Source: CAVWSM01 sp963799425
GTDB taxonomy: Bacteria > Actinomycetota > Actinomycetes > Jiangellales > Jiangellaceae
Length of the DNA stretch: 64,000 nucleotides
Direction: 5' to 3'
Assembly (NCBI GenBank): GCA_963799425.1
Contig: CAWCXA010000017.1
Span: forward strand, 1-64,000
The notes beneath the pieces were generated by a model, which saw nothing but the letters and a program-made list of their open reading frames with translations, was not told where the DNA came from and ran no database searches. Below are positions 17,457 to 26,063 of the stretch, one piece after another (position 1 is the first letter of the stretch; every line of letters starts with the position of its first letter). A program made the translations under genes and the position numbers.

Positions 17457-18298
17457 TGCAGACCGCGACTCGCTCTCGCAAGCAGGGCAACCTCGGCGCC
17501 AACATCGCCGGCCTCGTCGTGTTCGTCGTGATGGCGTTCCCCGTCTACTGGATGATCAACACGGCGTTCAAGCCGGCCAGCGAGATCATCACCTCGACGC
17601 CGCACTTCTTCCCGACTGACATCACCTTCGACGGCTTCGCCCGCGCTCTGGATCGGCCGTTCTTCTGGAGCTCGGTGCGCAACAGCCTCATAGTCGGGTT
17701 CGGGGCTGTCATCCTCTCGCTGGTCATCGGGTTCCTGGCAGCGCTGGCCATCGCGCGGTTCCGCTTCTACGGGCGGCGAGCGTTCGGGCTCACGATCTTC
17801 TTCGTGCAGATGATCCCTCTCAACGCGCTCGTGATCCCGCTCTACCTGCTGCTCGAGGACGCCGGCATGCTGGACAAGCTGCCCGGTTTGATCGTGGTCT
17901 ACCTGGCTCTCACGTTGCCGTTCACCATCTGGTTGCTGCGTGGCTTCGTCGCCGGGATCCCGCTCGAGCTCGAGGAAGCCGCGCAGATGGATGGCTGCAC
18001 TCGGATGCAGGCCTTCTACCGAGTGGTTCTGCCGCTCGTTGCTCCCGGCCTCGTGGCGACGGCCCTCTACTCGTTCATCCAGGCGTGGAACGAGTTCCTG
18101 ATCGCCAACGTGATCCTGTCGAGCGAGGACAAGCGCACAGTCTCCGCGTGGTTGCTCAACTTCATCACCCTGCGCGGCACGGACTGGGCCGGCCTCATGG
18201 CCGCATCGACACTCGTCGCGTTGCCGGTTGTGGCGCTGTTCCTGGTGCTCAACCGCCGGATCGCCTCAGGCCTTGTCGCAGGTGCGGTCAAGGGATGA
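17456..18298 (+). CDS. Sugar ABC transporter permease (MalG type)
   Basis: A 280-residue permease with six helices and the EAA loop LEEAAQMDGCTRMQAFYRV. It is the second channel subunit of the importer. Start ATG 17456 overlaps the stop of the previous permease, and its own stop overlaps the next gene, so the four genes form one coupled operon. No ATPase gene is present; CUT1 importers in actinobacteria often share a common MsiK-type ATPase encoded elsewhere. Confidence 0.93.
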   Translation: MQTATRSRKQGNLGANIAGLVVFVVMAFPVYWMINTAFKPASEIITSTPHFFPTDITFDGFARALDRPFFWSSVRNSLIVGFGAVILSLVIGFLAALAIARFRFYGRRAFGLTIFFVQMIPLNALVIPLYLLLEDAGMLDKLPGLIVVYLALTLPFTIWLLRGFVAGIPLELEEAAQMDGCTRMQAFYRVVLPLVAPGLVATALYSFIQAWNEFLIANVILSSEDKRTVSAWLLNFITLRGTDWAGLMAASTLVALPVVALFLVLNRRIASGLVAGAVKG

Positions 18299-19782
18299 GC
18301 CAGCCCTCCGAGCTGCACCGGCTCGCGGCCGCCACGGTCCTCGTCGCGTTCGATGGGACGAGTGCGTCGCCATGGCTGCGTCACGTGGTGGAGCATGCGG
18401 GCTACGGCGGCGTGATCTTGTTCGGCAGCAACATCGAGAGCGACGAGCAGGTCCGGGCTCTCACAGCTGAGCTGCGCGCGGCCCGCCCCGACCTCATCGT
18501 GAGTGTCGACGAAGAGGGCGGCGACGTCACCCGACTTTCACACTCAGCCGGCAGCCCATACCCCGGCAACGCCGCGCTCGGTGCCATCGACGACCCCGAC
18601 CTCACCCGACGTGTCTACCGCGCGATGGGTACGGACCTGCGCTCGCTCGGCTTCACCCTCGACATGGCGCCCAGTGGCGACGTCAACTCCGCGCACGACA
18701 ACCCCGTCATCGGCACCCGGAGCTTCGGGGATGCTGCGGAGCTCGTGGCTCGTCACACCGCGGCCGCGGTGCATGGCCTGCGCGACGCCGGCATTGCGGC
18801 GTGCGTCAAGCACTTCCCTGGGCACGGGGCGACGAACGTCGACTCACACCTTTCACTGCCCACTGTCGACGAACCGCTCGAGTTGCTGCACGCCCGCGAG
18901 CTGACCCCGTTCCGCGCGGCAATTGCCGCCGGTGTCCCAGCCGTGATGACGGCACACGTCCGCGTGCCCGAGCTCACCGGTGACGAGCCGGCCACCCTGA
19001 GCCGCGCTGCGCTGCACGGACTGCTGCGCACGGAGCTGGGCTTCCGCGGTGCCATCGTCACTGACTCGATGGAGATGGCGGTCATCCGGGATTCGGTCGG
19101 CATAGCCGAGGGCGCCGTACTCGCCCTTGCCGCCGGAGCTGACCTCCTGTGCACCGGCGGCTACATCCGCGGACCCGAGGCGGTCGAGCCGATGGTCGAG
19201 GCGATCGTCGCCGCGGTCCGAGACGGTCGCCTCGCAGAGGAGCGGCTGGTTGATGCTGCCGCCCGCGTGGCCACGCTCGCACGTGTGTCTGGCGCCGGCA
19301 TCGTCGACGAGACCGACGCGGCCGTCGGGCTCGCTGCCGCCCGCCGGGCCGTGACCCTCGTCGACGGAGTGCCGGAGCGGCTGGAACGCCCTCTGGTCAT
19401 CGAGCTGCAGGCGCCACCCGGCATCGCGGCCGGGCCGGTGCCGTGGGGGGTGGCGGGCTTGATTGCTGACCTTGTCCCCGGCACCGATGTGCACCGCGTC
19501 ACCGAGACTCAGGTCTCGGTCGAGACGCTGCTGTCCCAGGCCACCGACCGGTCTCTCGTCGTCGTCGTACGCGATGCGCACCGTCACCCTTGGCAGGCGG
19601 TCATCGTGGAGCGGCTGGCTGCCGCGCGGCCGGACGTCGTGGTCGTCGAGATGGGACTGCCGGTGTGGCGCCCCAAGGCCGCGGCGGCCTACCTGGCCAC
19701 CTACGGTGCCGGCCGATCCAACGCGCTTGCCGCCACCGAGCTGCTGGTGGGCAGCGCCGCCGTCACGCCGCCGGGCTGGTGA
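18295..19782 (+). CDS. Glycoside hydrolase family 3 beta-N-acetylhexosaminidase (NagZ-like)
   Basis: A 495-residue GH3 enzyme removing terminal N-acetylglucosamine. The GH3 motif KHFPGHG (about residue 170) marks the NagZ His-loop group, and the nucleophile Asp is in IVTDSMEMAVI (about 255). A C-terminal alpha/beta domain (from about 340) resembles longer actinobacterial versions. There is no signal peptide, so it probably acts in the cytoplasm on imported disaccharides or muropeptides. ATG 18295 overlaps the permease stop, linking hydrolysis to the importer. Its 3' end overlaps the convergent DUF3097 gene by 20 bp. Confidence 0.9.
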   Translation: MSQPSELHRLAAATVLVAFDGTSASPWLRHVVEHAGYGGVILFGSNIESDEQVRALTAELRAARPDLIVSVDEEGGDVTRLSHSAGSPYPGNAALGAIDDPDLTRRVYRAMGTDLRSLGFTLDMAPSGDVNSAHDNPVIGTRSFGDAAELVARHTAAAVHGLRDAGIAACVKHFPGHGATNVDSHLSLPTVDEPLELLHARELTPFRAAIAAGVPAVMTAHVRVPELTGDEPATLSRAALHGLLRTELGFRGAIVTDSMEMAVIRDSVGIAEGAVLALAAGADLLCTGGYIRGPEAVEPMVEAIVAAVRDGRLAEERLVDAAARVATLARVSGAGIVDETDAAVGLAAARRAVTLVDGVPERLERPLVIELQAPPGIAAGPVPWGVAGLIADLVPGTDVHRVTETQVSVETLLSQATDRSLVVVVRDAHRHPWQAVIVERLAAARPDVVVVEMGLPVWRPKAAAAYLATYGAGRSNALAATELLVGSAAVTPPGW

Positions 19783-20602
19783 CGAAGTCGATCAACTGCT
19801 CGACCCGCCCAGACAGGCCCGGCTCGAGGTCGGTATAGCTGCGTACGGCGCCGAGGATGCGTGCCCACGCCTCGTACGGCTCGCAGGCCCAACCCAACGC
19901 GGCGATCACGCCCTCCTTCCAGGGCTGCCCGGGCGGCACGGTCGGCCAGGCTGCGAGGCCGAGCGGCGCGGGCTTGACCGCCTGCCAGATGTCGACGTAC
20001 GGGTGGCCAACGACGCACACGTCGGCGCCGTAGGGTCCCGACAGCACCTCGGCTGCGATCCGGCTCTCCTTGGACCGGGGCACGAGGTGGTCGACGAGCA
20101 CGCCGAGGCGACGTCCGAGGCCGGGGCGGAAATCTCGTACGACCGATGGCAGGTCGTCGACTCCGCCGAGATGCTCGACGACAACGCCCTCGACGCGCAG
20201 GTCGTGTCCCCAGACCTTCTCGACGAGCTCGGCGTCGTGCGCGCCCTCGACGTAGATGCGGCTCGCCCGGGCAACCCGTGGCCGGAGCCCGCTGACCTCG
20301 ACGGAGCCCGAGGCCGTGCGCGCCGGCCGGTTCGGCGGCTGGGGGCGCGGGCGCACAAGGATCACCGGGGCACCCTCGAGCAAGAACCCGGGGCCGAGCG
20401 GAAACACCCGGCGCTTGCGGTGCCGGTCCTCAAGCGTCACGGTCGCCTTGTCCCAGGCGACGACGGCTCCGCAGAATCCGGTCTGCACCTCCTCGACCAC
20501 GAGGTCGGGCTCGAGCGGCTGCTCGGCGGAACGGCCGCGCGGCGGAGCCTGCCAGTCGCTGGCCAGCACATCTTGGCCATATCGGTCGTTCCATGCGGGC
20601 AC
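19763..20602 (-). CDS. DUF3097 family protein
   Basis: A 279-residue protein recognised as the actinobacteria-specific DUF3097 family, commonly found beside hemW/hrcA. Visible features are a conserved N-terminus (VPAWNDRYGQDVL), a barrel-like segment GFCGAVVAWDKATVTLEDR, then a Toprim-like stretch (YVEGAHDAELVEKVWG and LVDHLVPRSKESRIA), which resembles acidic motifs of nucleic-acid enzymes. The Toprim reading is my inference. GTG 20602 is chosen because the family similarity starts there. It diverges from hrcA. Function unknown. Confidence 0.8.
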   Translation of the reverse strand: MPAWNDRYGQDVLASDWQAPPRGRSAEQPLEPDLVVEEVQTGFCGAVVAWDKATVTLEDRHRKRRVFPLGPGFLLEGAPVILVRPRPQPPNRPARTASGSVEVSGLRPRVARASRIYVEGAHDAELVEKVWGHDLRVEGVVVEHLGGVDDLPSVVRDFRPGLGRRLGVLVDHLVPRSKESRIAAEVLSGPYGADVCVVGHPYVDIWQAVKPAPLGLAAWPTVPPGQPWKEGVIAALGWACEPYEAWARILGAVRSYTDLEPGLSGRVEQLIDFVTSPAA

Positions 20603-20717
20603 GCGCCCGACCTTAGTGGCGGCCCTCCATGATCGAGTGCAACCGTGTGCACCGACACGCCCGCGTGTCCGGCCCCACCGCTGCACTCCGTGGGCAAGGA
20701 CGCCCAACTGCGTATCA

Positions 20718-20744
20718 TTGGCACTCCGGACAGCGGAGTGCCAA
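20718..20744. promoter_or_regulatory. CIRCE operator (HrcA binding site)
   Basis: TTGGCACTC (20718-20726), nine bases, GAGTGCCAA (20736-20744) is a perfect inverted repeat differing from the consensus TTAGCACTC-N9-GAGTGCTAA by one symmetric change. TATCAT (20713-20718) could be the -10 box, so bound HrcA would block transcription. hrcA starts 22 bp downstream: classic autoregulation. Confidence 0.92.
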
Positions 20745-20765
20745 AGGCCTGGAGGGAGGTGCGCG

Positions 20766-21797
20766 ATGACTGAAGAGCGGCTGGACGATCGCAAGCTGAT
20801 GGTCTTGCGCGCCATCGTCCAGGACTACGTGGCGACCCGGGAGCCCGTCGGTTCCAAGGGGCTCGTGGAGCGGCACAACCTCGGTGTCTCCTCGGCAACG
20901 ATCCGCAACGACATGGCGGTGCTCGAGGAGGAGGGCTACATCGCGCAGCCGCACACGAGTGCCGGCCGCATCCCCACCGACAAGGGCTACCGGCTCTTCG
21001 TCGACCGCCTCACCCAGATCAAGCCACTGTCCGCGGCCGAGCGCCGTGCAATCCAGGCGTTCCTTGACGGCGCCGTCGATCTCGACGACGTCGTGCACCG
21101 CACGGTCCGGCTCCTCGCGCAGATCACCCGACAGGTCGCAGTCGTGCAATACCCCTCGCTCGTCCGGTCGAGCATCCGGCACATCGAGGTCGTCCCGCTC
21201 ACGACGACCCGGCTGCTGCTCGTCGTCATCACCGACACCGGCCGCGTCGACCAGCGCACGATCGACCTGGCCCATGAGGTCGACGAGGCGCTGCTGTCGG
21301 ATCTTCGGTCGCGAGTCAACGCCGCCGTGTCCGGCCGTATGCCGAGCGAGGTCGCCGAGGCCCTCGAAGGGTTGACCGTCGCCTTCCCCGAGCGTGAGCG
21401 GTTGCTCGTCTCGGCAGTCGTCGCGAGCATCCTCGAGACATTCGTCGAGCGCCACGACGAGCGCTTGGCGGTCGCCGGCACCGCCAACCTTGCCCGGTTC
21501 GGGCAGGATTTCGACCTGTCGCTCCGTCCGGTGCTCGAGGCGCTGGAGGAGCAGGTCGTGCTGCTGCGCCTGCTCGGCGAGGCGACCAGCCCGACAATGC
21601 TCACGGTGCGCATCGGCCATGAAAATCCCTACACATCGCTCGCCAGTGCATCCGTGGTCGCAGTCGGCTATGGACGTGGTGACGAGACGCTCGGCACGCT
21701 GGGAGTGCTGGGGCCGACACGCATGGACTACCCAGGCACCATGGCCGCCGTCGGCGCCGTGGCTCGCTATGTCAGCCAGATACTCACCGGAAGCTGA
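20766..21797 (+). CDS. hrcA: Heat-inducible transcription repressor HrcA
   Basis: A 343-residue repressor of class I heat-shock genes. The winged helix at the N-terminus includes GVSSATIRNDMAVLEEEGYI and the following HTSAGRIPTDKGYR, both diagnostic. The middle and C-terminal parts form the GAF-like and inserted dimerisation domains. It binds CIRCE with help from GroEL. ATG 20766 sits 6-7 nt after GGAGGG. dnaJ follows after 3 bp, so HrcA controls itself and this DnaJ. Confidence 0.97.
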   Translation: MTEERLDDRKLMVLRAIVQDYVATREPVGSKGLVERHNLGVSSATIRNDMAVLEEEGYIAQPHTSAGRIPTDKGYRLFVDRLTQIKPLSAAERRAIQAFLDGAVDLDDVVHRTVRLLAQITRQVAVVQYPSLVRSSIRHIEVVPLTTTRLLLVVITDTGRVDQRTIDLAHEVDEALLSDLRSRVNAAVSGRMPSEVAEALEGLTVAFPERERLLVSAVVASILETFVERHDERLAVAGTANLARFGQDFDLSLRPVLEALEEQVVLLRLLGEATSPTMLTVRIGHENPYTSLASASVVAVGYGRGDETLGTLGVLGPTRMDYPGTMAAVGAVARYVSQILTGS

Positions 21798-21800
21798 AAC

Positions 21801-22925
21801 GTGCCCACCGACTACTACGCGCTCCTCGGCGTCGACCGGGACGCGACAGCCGATCAGGTCAAGCGCGCCTACCGCAAGCTGGCGCGTGAGCTGCACCCCG
21901 ACGTCAGCGACGATCCCGAGACACACGAGCGGTTCAAGCAGGTCACGGCGGCCTATGAGGTGCTGTCCGACCCACAGAAGCGCGAGATGTACGACCTCGG
22001 CCACGACCCGCTCGCCACCGGCAACGGTGCTGGTGGCGGGTTCGGCACGGGGTTCTCCTTCACCGACGTGATGGACATGTTCTTCGGGCAAAACGCGCCA
22101 CGCGGTCCGCGCAGCCGCACCCGGCGCGGCCAGGACGGTCTCGTCCGGCTCGAGATCGACCTCGCCGACGCTGTCTTCGGCGCCGAGCGCGAGGTCCAGG
22201 TCGACACGGCCGTCGTCTGCGAGGTCTGCAAGGGGGCCGGCACCGCGGTCGGCGCCTCGCTCGTGACGTGCCCGACGTGCAGCGGCCGCGGCGAGGTGCA
22301 GAACGTCCAGCGCTCGTTCCTTGGCCAGGTCGTGACGAGCCGGCCTTGCCCGCAGTGCCACGGCTTCGGCACGATCAACCCCCGGCCCTGCCCCGAGTGC
22401 TCCGGCGACGGCCGAGTCCGCGCCCGGCGCACGCTCACCATCAAGGTGCCCGCGGGCGTCGACACCGGCACTCGGCTGCAGCTGGCGGGGATGGGCGAGG
22501 TCGGCCCCGGTAGCGGGCCGTCCGGCGACGTCTATGTCGACCTGATAGTCCGGCCGCACCCGATCTTCACTCGGCGCGCAGACGACCTGCACGCCACACT
22601 GACGCTGCCGATGACGTCTGCCGCACTGGGCACGAGCGTGCAGCTGGAGACGTTCGACGGGAGCGAGGATGTCGACATCCGGCCCGGCACGCAGCACGGG
22701 CAGGTGCACACCCTTCGCGGCCATGGCATGCCACGGTTGCGCGGCAGCGGGCGGGGTGACCTGCATGTGCACGTCGAGGTCGCCGTCCCCACCAAGCTGG
22801 ATGAGCGCCAGGAGGAGCTGTTGCGCGAGCTGGCCGAGCTGCGCGGTGAGGAGCAGACCCCGGCCAAGCTCGGCGGGCAGCAGCAGGGCCTGCTCTCCCG
22901 ATTGCGTGACGCCTTCAAGCAGTGA
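21801..22925 (+). CDS. dnaJ: Chaperone protein DnaJ (second actinobacterial DnaJ)
   Basis: A 374-residue Hsp40. The J domain (residues 1-70) contains HPD in ELHPDVSDD. The Gly/Phe region contains FGTGFSFTDVMDMFFG. Four zinc-finger repeats follow, CEVCKGAG, CPTCSGRG, CPQCHGFG and CPECSGDG (about 135-205), then the substrate-binding C-terminal domains. It stimulates DnaK ATPase. Linkage to hrcA rather than to dnaK-grpE identifies it as the DnaJ2-type copy. Start is GTG 21801. Confidence 0.96.
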   Translation: MPTDYYALLGVDRDATADQVKRAYRKLARELHPDVSDDPETHERFKQVTAAYEVLSDPQKREMYDLGHDPLATGNGAGGGFGTGFSFTDVMDMFFGQNAPRGPRSRTRRGQDGLVRLEIDLADAVFGAEREVQVDTAVVCEVCKGAGTAVGASLVTCPTCSGRGEVQNVQRSFLGQVVTSRPCPQCHGFGTINPRPCPECSGDGRVRARRTLTIKVPAGVDTGTRLQLAGMGEVGPGSGPSGDVYVDLIVRPHPIFTRRADDLHATLTLPMTSAALGTSVQLETFDGSEDVDIRPGTQHGQVHTLRGHGMPRLRGSGRGDLHVHVEVAVPTKLDERQEELLRELAELRGEEQTPAKLGGQQQGLLSRLRDAFKQ

Positions 22926-22976
22926 GCCCACCGGTCTTCGTCGCCGTACACCGCCGCACTGGCGGATGCACCCCGT

Positions 22977-23660
22977 GTGCTGCTCGACGGTGACGAGGGC
23001 CGCCACGCGGCCGTCGTACGCCGGATCGGCGTCGGCGAGGCGGTCGTGCTGACAGACGGCGCCGGCCTGCAGGTGCATTGCATCGTCCGGGCAGCCGACC
23101 GGCAAGGGCTCGACTGCGAGGTCCTCACGCGAGTCATCAAGCCGGCACCTTCCCCGCGGTTCGTCGTCGTCCAGGCATTGGCCAAGGGCGATCGAGGCGA
23201 GCTCGCGGTCGAGACGATGACCGAGGTCGGCGTCGACGAGGTCGTGCCTTGGGCGGCGGCCCGCTCGATTGTGCAGTGGCGTGGCGATCGCGGCGAGAAG
23301 TCGCTGGCCAAGTGGCGCGCGACCGCACGCGAGGCCGCCAAGCAGTCGCGGCGCGCGTGGTTCCCGGTGGTTTCTGAGCTCGCATCCACTGGGCAGGTCG
23401 CCGCGCGGCTCGCCGCTGCCGAAATCGCGCTCGTGCTGCATGAAGAGGCGACCGATCCGCTCGCGGCGGTCGAGCCCCCCGACGCCGGCGATGTGCTGTT
23501 GGTCGTCGGACCTGAGGGTGGCGTGTCCCCGGAAGAGCTGACAGCGTTTGCGTGGGCGGGTGCGCGGCCCGTACGGCTCGGGCCTTCCGTCCTTCGCGCC
23601 TCCACCGCGGGCGCGGTTGCCGCGGGCGCTCTGCTGAGCCGAACCCGGCGCTGGGCCTGA
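22977..23660 (+). CDS. rsmE: 16S rRNA m3U1498 methyltransferase RsmE, N-terminus apparently frameshifted
   Basis: The intact frame from GTG 22977 gives 227 residues of the SPOUT methyltransferase RsmE, with VVGPEGGVSPEEL and LGPSVLRASTAG (the trefoil-knot SAM site). The expected start is upstream: GTG at 22922 overlaps the dnaJ stop and encodes VSPPVFVAV in a different frame. Skipping one base near 22949 joins it to TAALADAPRVLLDGDEG, as expected for a normal RsmE N-terminus. So either there is a sequencing insertion, a real frameshift, or a shortened protein from 22977. Family identity is clear. Confidence 0.85.
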   Translation: MLLDGDEGRHAAVVRRIGVGEAVVLTDGAGLQVHCIVRAADRQGLDCEVLTRVIKPAPSPRFVVVQALAKGDRGELAVETMTEVGVDEVVPWAAARSIVQWRGDRGEKSLAKWRATAREAAKQSRRAWFPVVSELASTGQVAARLAAAEIALVLHEEATDPLAAVEPPDAGDVLLVVGPEGGVSPEELTAFAWAGARPVRLGPSVLRASTAGAVAAGALLSRTRRWA

Positions 23661-23725
23661 CGTCGAAAAGCGCCGACCGGCTCCGACGTACCAGGCGAGA
23701 ACAGTCCTAACCAAGGAGCGAGGGA

Positions 23726-24325
23726 ATGTCTACGGTCTTCACAGGCGCAAGCATGTCGCTCGACGGCTACATCTCCGGCCCAAACGAGTCGGGCTTCGAG
23801 CACCTGTTCAACTGGTACAACAACGGCGACGTCACCGTACCCACCGCCGACCCGAACCTGACCTTTCAGCTGACGGAGGCGTCGGCCAACTACTTTCGGC
23901 AGCTTCACGCGATGACCGGCGCGCTCGTCGTCGGCCGCAAGCTGTTCGACATCACCAGCGGCTGGGGAGGAACACACCCGCTCGACCGGCCAGTGGTCGT
24001 CCTCACACATCGCCCGCCCGAGGATGCGGCCACCGCGTGGCCCAACTTCACGTTCGTGACCGAGGGGATCGAAGCAGGGGTCGACAAGGCAAAACAGCTC
24101 GCCGGGGAAGACAAGGTCGTCGGTGTCAACGGCGGCGTCATCGCACGGCAGTGCCTCGACGCGGGCTTGCTCGATGAGATCTACGTTGAGCTGGTGCCGG
24201 TCATCCTCGGTGGCGGCACGCCGTTCTTCGCCGAGCTGGCGAAGGTGCCTGTCGAGCTCGAGGGCCGCGAGGTCGTCGTGGGCAAGGACGTCACGCACCT
24301 CCGCTACCGCGTCCGCAAGACCTGA
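23726..24325 (+). CDS. Dihydrofolate reductase / RibD C-terminal-domain family protein
   Basis: A 199-residue protein with the RibD_C fold: TGASMSLDGYISGPN at the N-terminus, VVGRKLFD, GVNGGVIARQCLDAGLLDEI and PVILGGGTPFF. These bind NADPH in related enzymes, but single-domain members have no established substrate. ATG 23726 follows AAGGAGCGAGG. It stands alone between rsmE and the minus-strand GerMN gene. A degraded relative is at 60737-61287. Confidence 0.85.
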   Translation: MSTVFTGASMSLDGYISGPNESGFEHLFNWYNNGDVTVPTADPNLTFQLTEASANYFRQLHAMTGALVVGRKLFDITSGWGGTHPLDRPVVVLTHRPPEDAATAWPNFTFVTEGIEAGVDKAKQLAGEDKVVGVNGGVIARQCLDAGLLDEIYVELVPVILGGGTPFFAELAKVPVELEGREVVVGKDVTHLRYRVRKT

Positions 24326-24412
24326 GCGCAGAGATCCGCCCGCTGCACGGGGCGCGAATCGGTCGCTGAGACGACGACGGGGCGCCCCAACGAGCCGGGC
24401 GAGTGGGCGAGG

Positions 24413-25465
24413 CTAGCCGGTGACGGTGATGCGCTTGGTGTCGACGTGCGGCGCGAAGCCCTCGCCACCAGAGGGGTCGTCCTCGGTCGCCTCGATGACG
24501 TACTCACCCGGCGTGAGGGTAACCGTGAACTCGAACGGCGTCAGCCGGAACCCCTCGGCTGCGTTGGTGAAGCCCGACTGCACGACCGCGCCGGTCCCGG
24601 CGTCGAGGACCCGCCACAGAACGGTGGCCTCGAACGCTGATGCTTCTCCTGTCACCCGCACCGGTGAAGCGACCGTGTCGCCCTCGCCCGGTGAGTTGAT
24701 CTGCACGAGCAGCCGTACGTCTTCAGGGTTGGCGTTGGCCAGTGGTTCGGCGACCGGCACCGCGCCCCACAACTCGGCAACGTGCGCGCCGTCGACGAGG
24801 ATCTGCACGGGCAGCCGCTCACCCAGCGCCGCCTGCACCGTGAAGATCAGCTGCTCCACAGAGTTCGATGCCTTGTCGCCGGCCAGCGACGGCTGCACCA
24901 GCCAGTCGCCGGACAGGTCGACCGTGGCCGTCCCGCCTTCCGACTGCACCGACAGGACGTCGACCGAGGCATCCCAGAAGGTCGTGTAGTCGGGGTCGGC
25001 CGGGCCCTCGATCATCAAGGCGAGCGCCGCCTCGGCGTCGGACTCGCCCGACGTCGTCGAGCGGAATTCGCGGGCCAGCCGCAGTCCCTGGTCGGTGTTG
25101 ACCGAGTAGTAGACCGGGACAGCCCGACGCTCACCAGTCGGCGGAGCGGTCTCGGTGCCTTGCGTCGGCTCGTCCGTCGTCGGCGGTGTCGTCGGCTCGT
25201 TGCTTGGCGAGGCGGGCGCGGTGGTGCCGGTGCCCGCAGGGCTGATGACGTCGGGTGCGTCGTCCGGACCTAGTGCAACCGCGACACCGACCGCGGCCGC
25301 GGCGAGCCCGGCCGCGCCGGCCAAGGCCAGTCGGACTCGCCGACGAGCCGCGCCAGCCGTACGCATGCGGATGTTGTCGAGCCCGTCACCGGTGATCTCG
25401 GCACGCGCCGCCTCCCGCTCCAGGCCTTGGCGCAGCGCGTCCTCCCAGCGCTCGTGGCCGTTCAT
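24413..25465 (-). CDS. GerMN/Gmad2-domain membrane protein, likely partner of sigma factor
   Basis: A 350-residue protein. Residues 1-50 are cytoplasmic and charged; a single TM helix lies at about 50-70; a Thr/Pro-rich linker follows (to about 115). Outside are a GerMN domain (about 120-240, with VPVYYSVNTD and VEQLIFTVQAAL) and a Gmad2 immunoglobulin-like domain (about 250-350). Start ATG 25465 overlaps the sigma-factor stop by 4 bp, so the two are co-translated. The layout resembles a membrane anti-sigma factor or sensor, but no ZAS zinc motif is present. Role is inference. Confidence 0.75.
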   Translation of the reverse strand: MNGHERWEDALRQGLEREAARAEITGDGLDNIRMRTAGAARRRVRLALAGAAGLAAAAVGVAVALGPDDAPDVISPAGTGTTAPASPSNEPTTPPTTDEPTQGTETAPPTGERRAVPVYYSVNTDQGLRLAREFRSTTSGESDAEAALALMIEGPADPDYTTFWDASVDVLSVQSEGGTATVDLSGDWLVQPSLAGDKASNSVEQLIFTVQAALGERLPVQILVDGAHVAELWGAVPVAEPLANANPEDVRLLVQINSPGEGDTVASPVRVTGEASAFEATVLWRVLDAGTGAVVQSGFTNAAEGFRLTPFEFTVTLTPGEYVIEATEDDPSGGEGFAPHVDTKRITVTG

Positions 25466-26010
25466 CGCGCACCTCCCAAGGTCTCTCGCAGTGTCGCGGC
25501 GGCCCGCGACGTGTGGCTCTTGACCGCACCGCGGCTGATTCCCATGGCGGCGGCTATCTCTGCTTCGGACAGGTCCAAGTAGTGGCGCAGCACCATCGCT
25601 TCGCGCTGCCGGTCGGGCAGCGTACGCAATGCGGCCATGACCCGGTCCTGCTCTGCCGCACCCATCACGTACGACTCCGCGCTCGCCGCCACCCCGGGTG
25701 GAGGCTCCGGATGCTTCTCGACCACCGCCCGGTGGCGCAGCGCCGACCGCGACCGGTTGACGACGCTGGTGCGCAAGTAGGCGAGTGCCTTGTCCGGGTC
25801 GCGCAGCCGCCACCACCGGCCATGCATGGCGACGAATGCGTCCTGCACGACTTCCTCGGCTTGGCCCACGTCGTGGAGCAGCAGGGTGGCCAGCCGCACC
25901 AGTGGCCGGTAGTGCGCGGTGTAGAGCTTCGTGACCGCCTCGTCGGCGTCCCACGACTCGCGCACGCCAGACCACCCTTCACCGGTTCCGCCAAGTGTGG
26001 TCGCATCCAT
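25462..26010 (-). CDS. SigE-family ECF RNA polymerase sigma factor
   Basis: A 182-residue ECF sigma factor. Region sigma2 spans about residues 20-90 (LYTAHYRPLVRLATLLLHD, then the QDAFVAMHGRWW stretch); sigma4 about 125-178 with LPDRQREAMVLRHYLDLSE and the HTH MGISRGAVKSHTSRA. This is the actinobacterial SigE-like ECF group. ATG 26010 is chosen because upstream sequence enters the inverted repeat and the HIT promoter. It is coupled to the GerMN/Gmad2 gene and divergent from the HIT gene. Confidence 0.9.
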   Translation of the reverse strand: MDATTLGGTGEGWSGVRESWDADEAVTKLYTAHYRPLVRLATLLLHDVGQAEEVVQDAFVAMHGRWWRLRDPDKALAYLRTSVVNRSRSALRHRAVVEKHPEPPPGVAASAESYVMGAAEQDRVMAALRTLPDRQREAMVLRHYLDLSEAEIAAAMGISRGAVKSHTSRAAATLRETLGGAR

Positions 26011-26063
26011 CCGCACACCAGGGGGACGCTTGACCGGCGTGTCGGGTTTACCGTCCCAGTCCC

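Noticed and set aside
20715..23714. A 999-codon open frame on the minus strand
   Set aside because: It lies exactly opposite hrcA, dnaJ and rsmE, which have clear families. High GC at third codon positions removes stops on the opposite strand; the translation has no recognisable domain.
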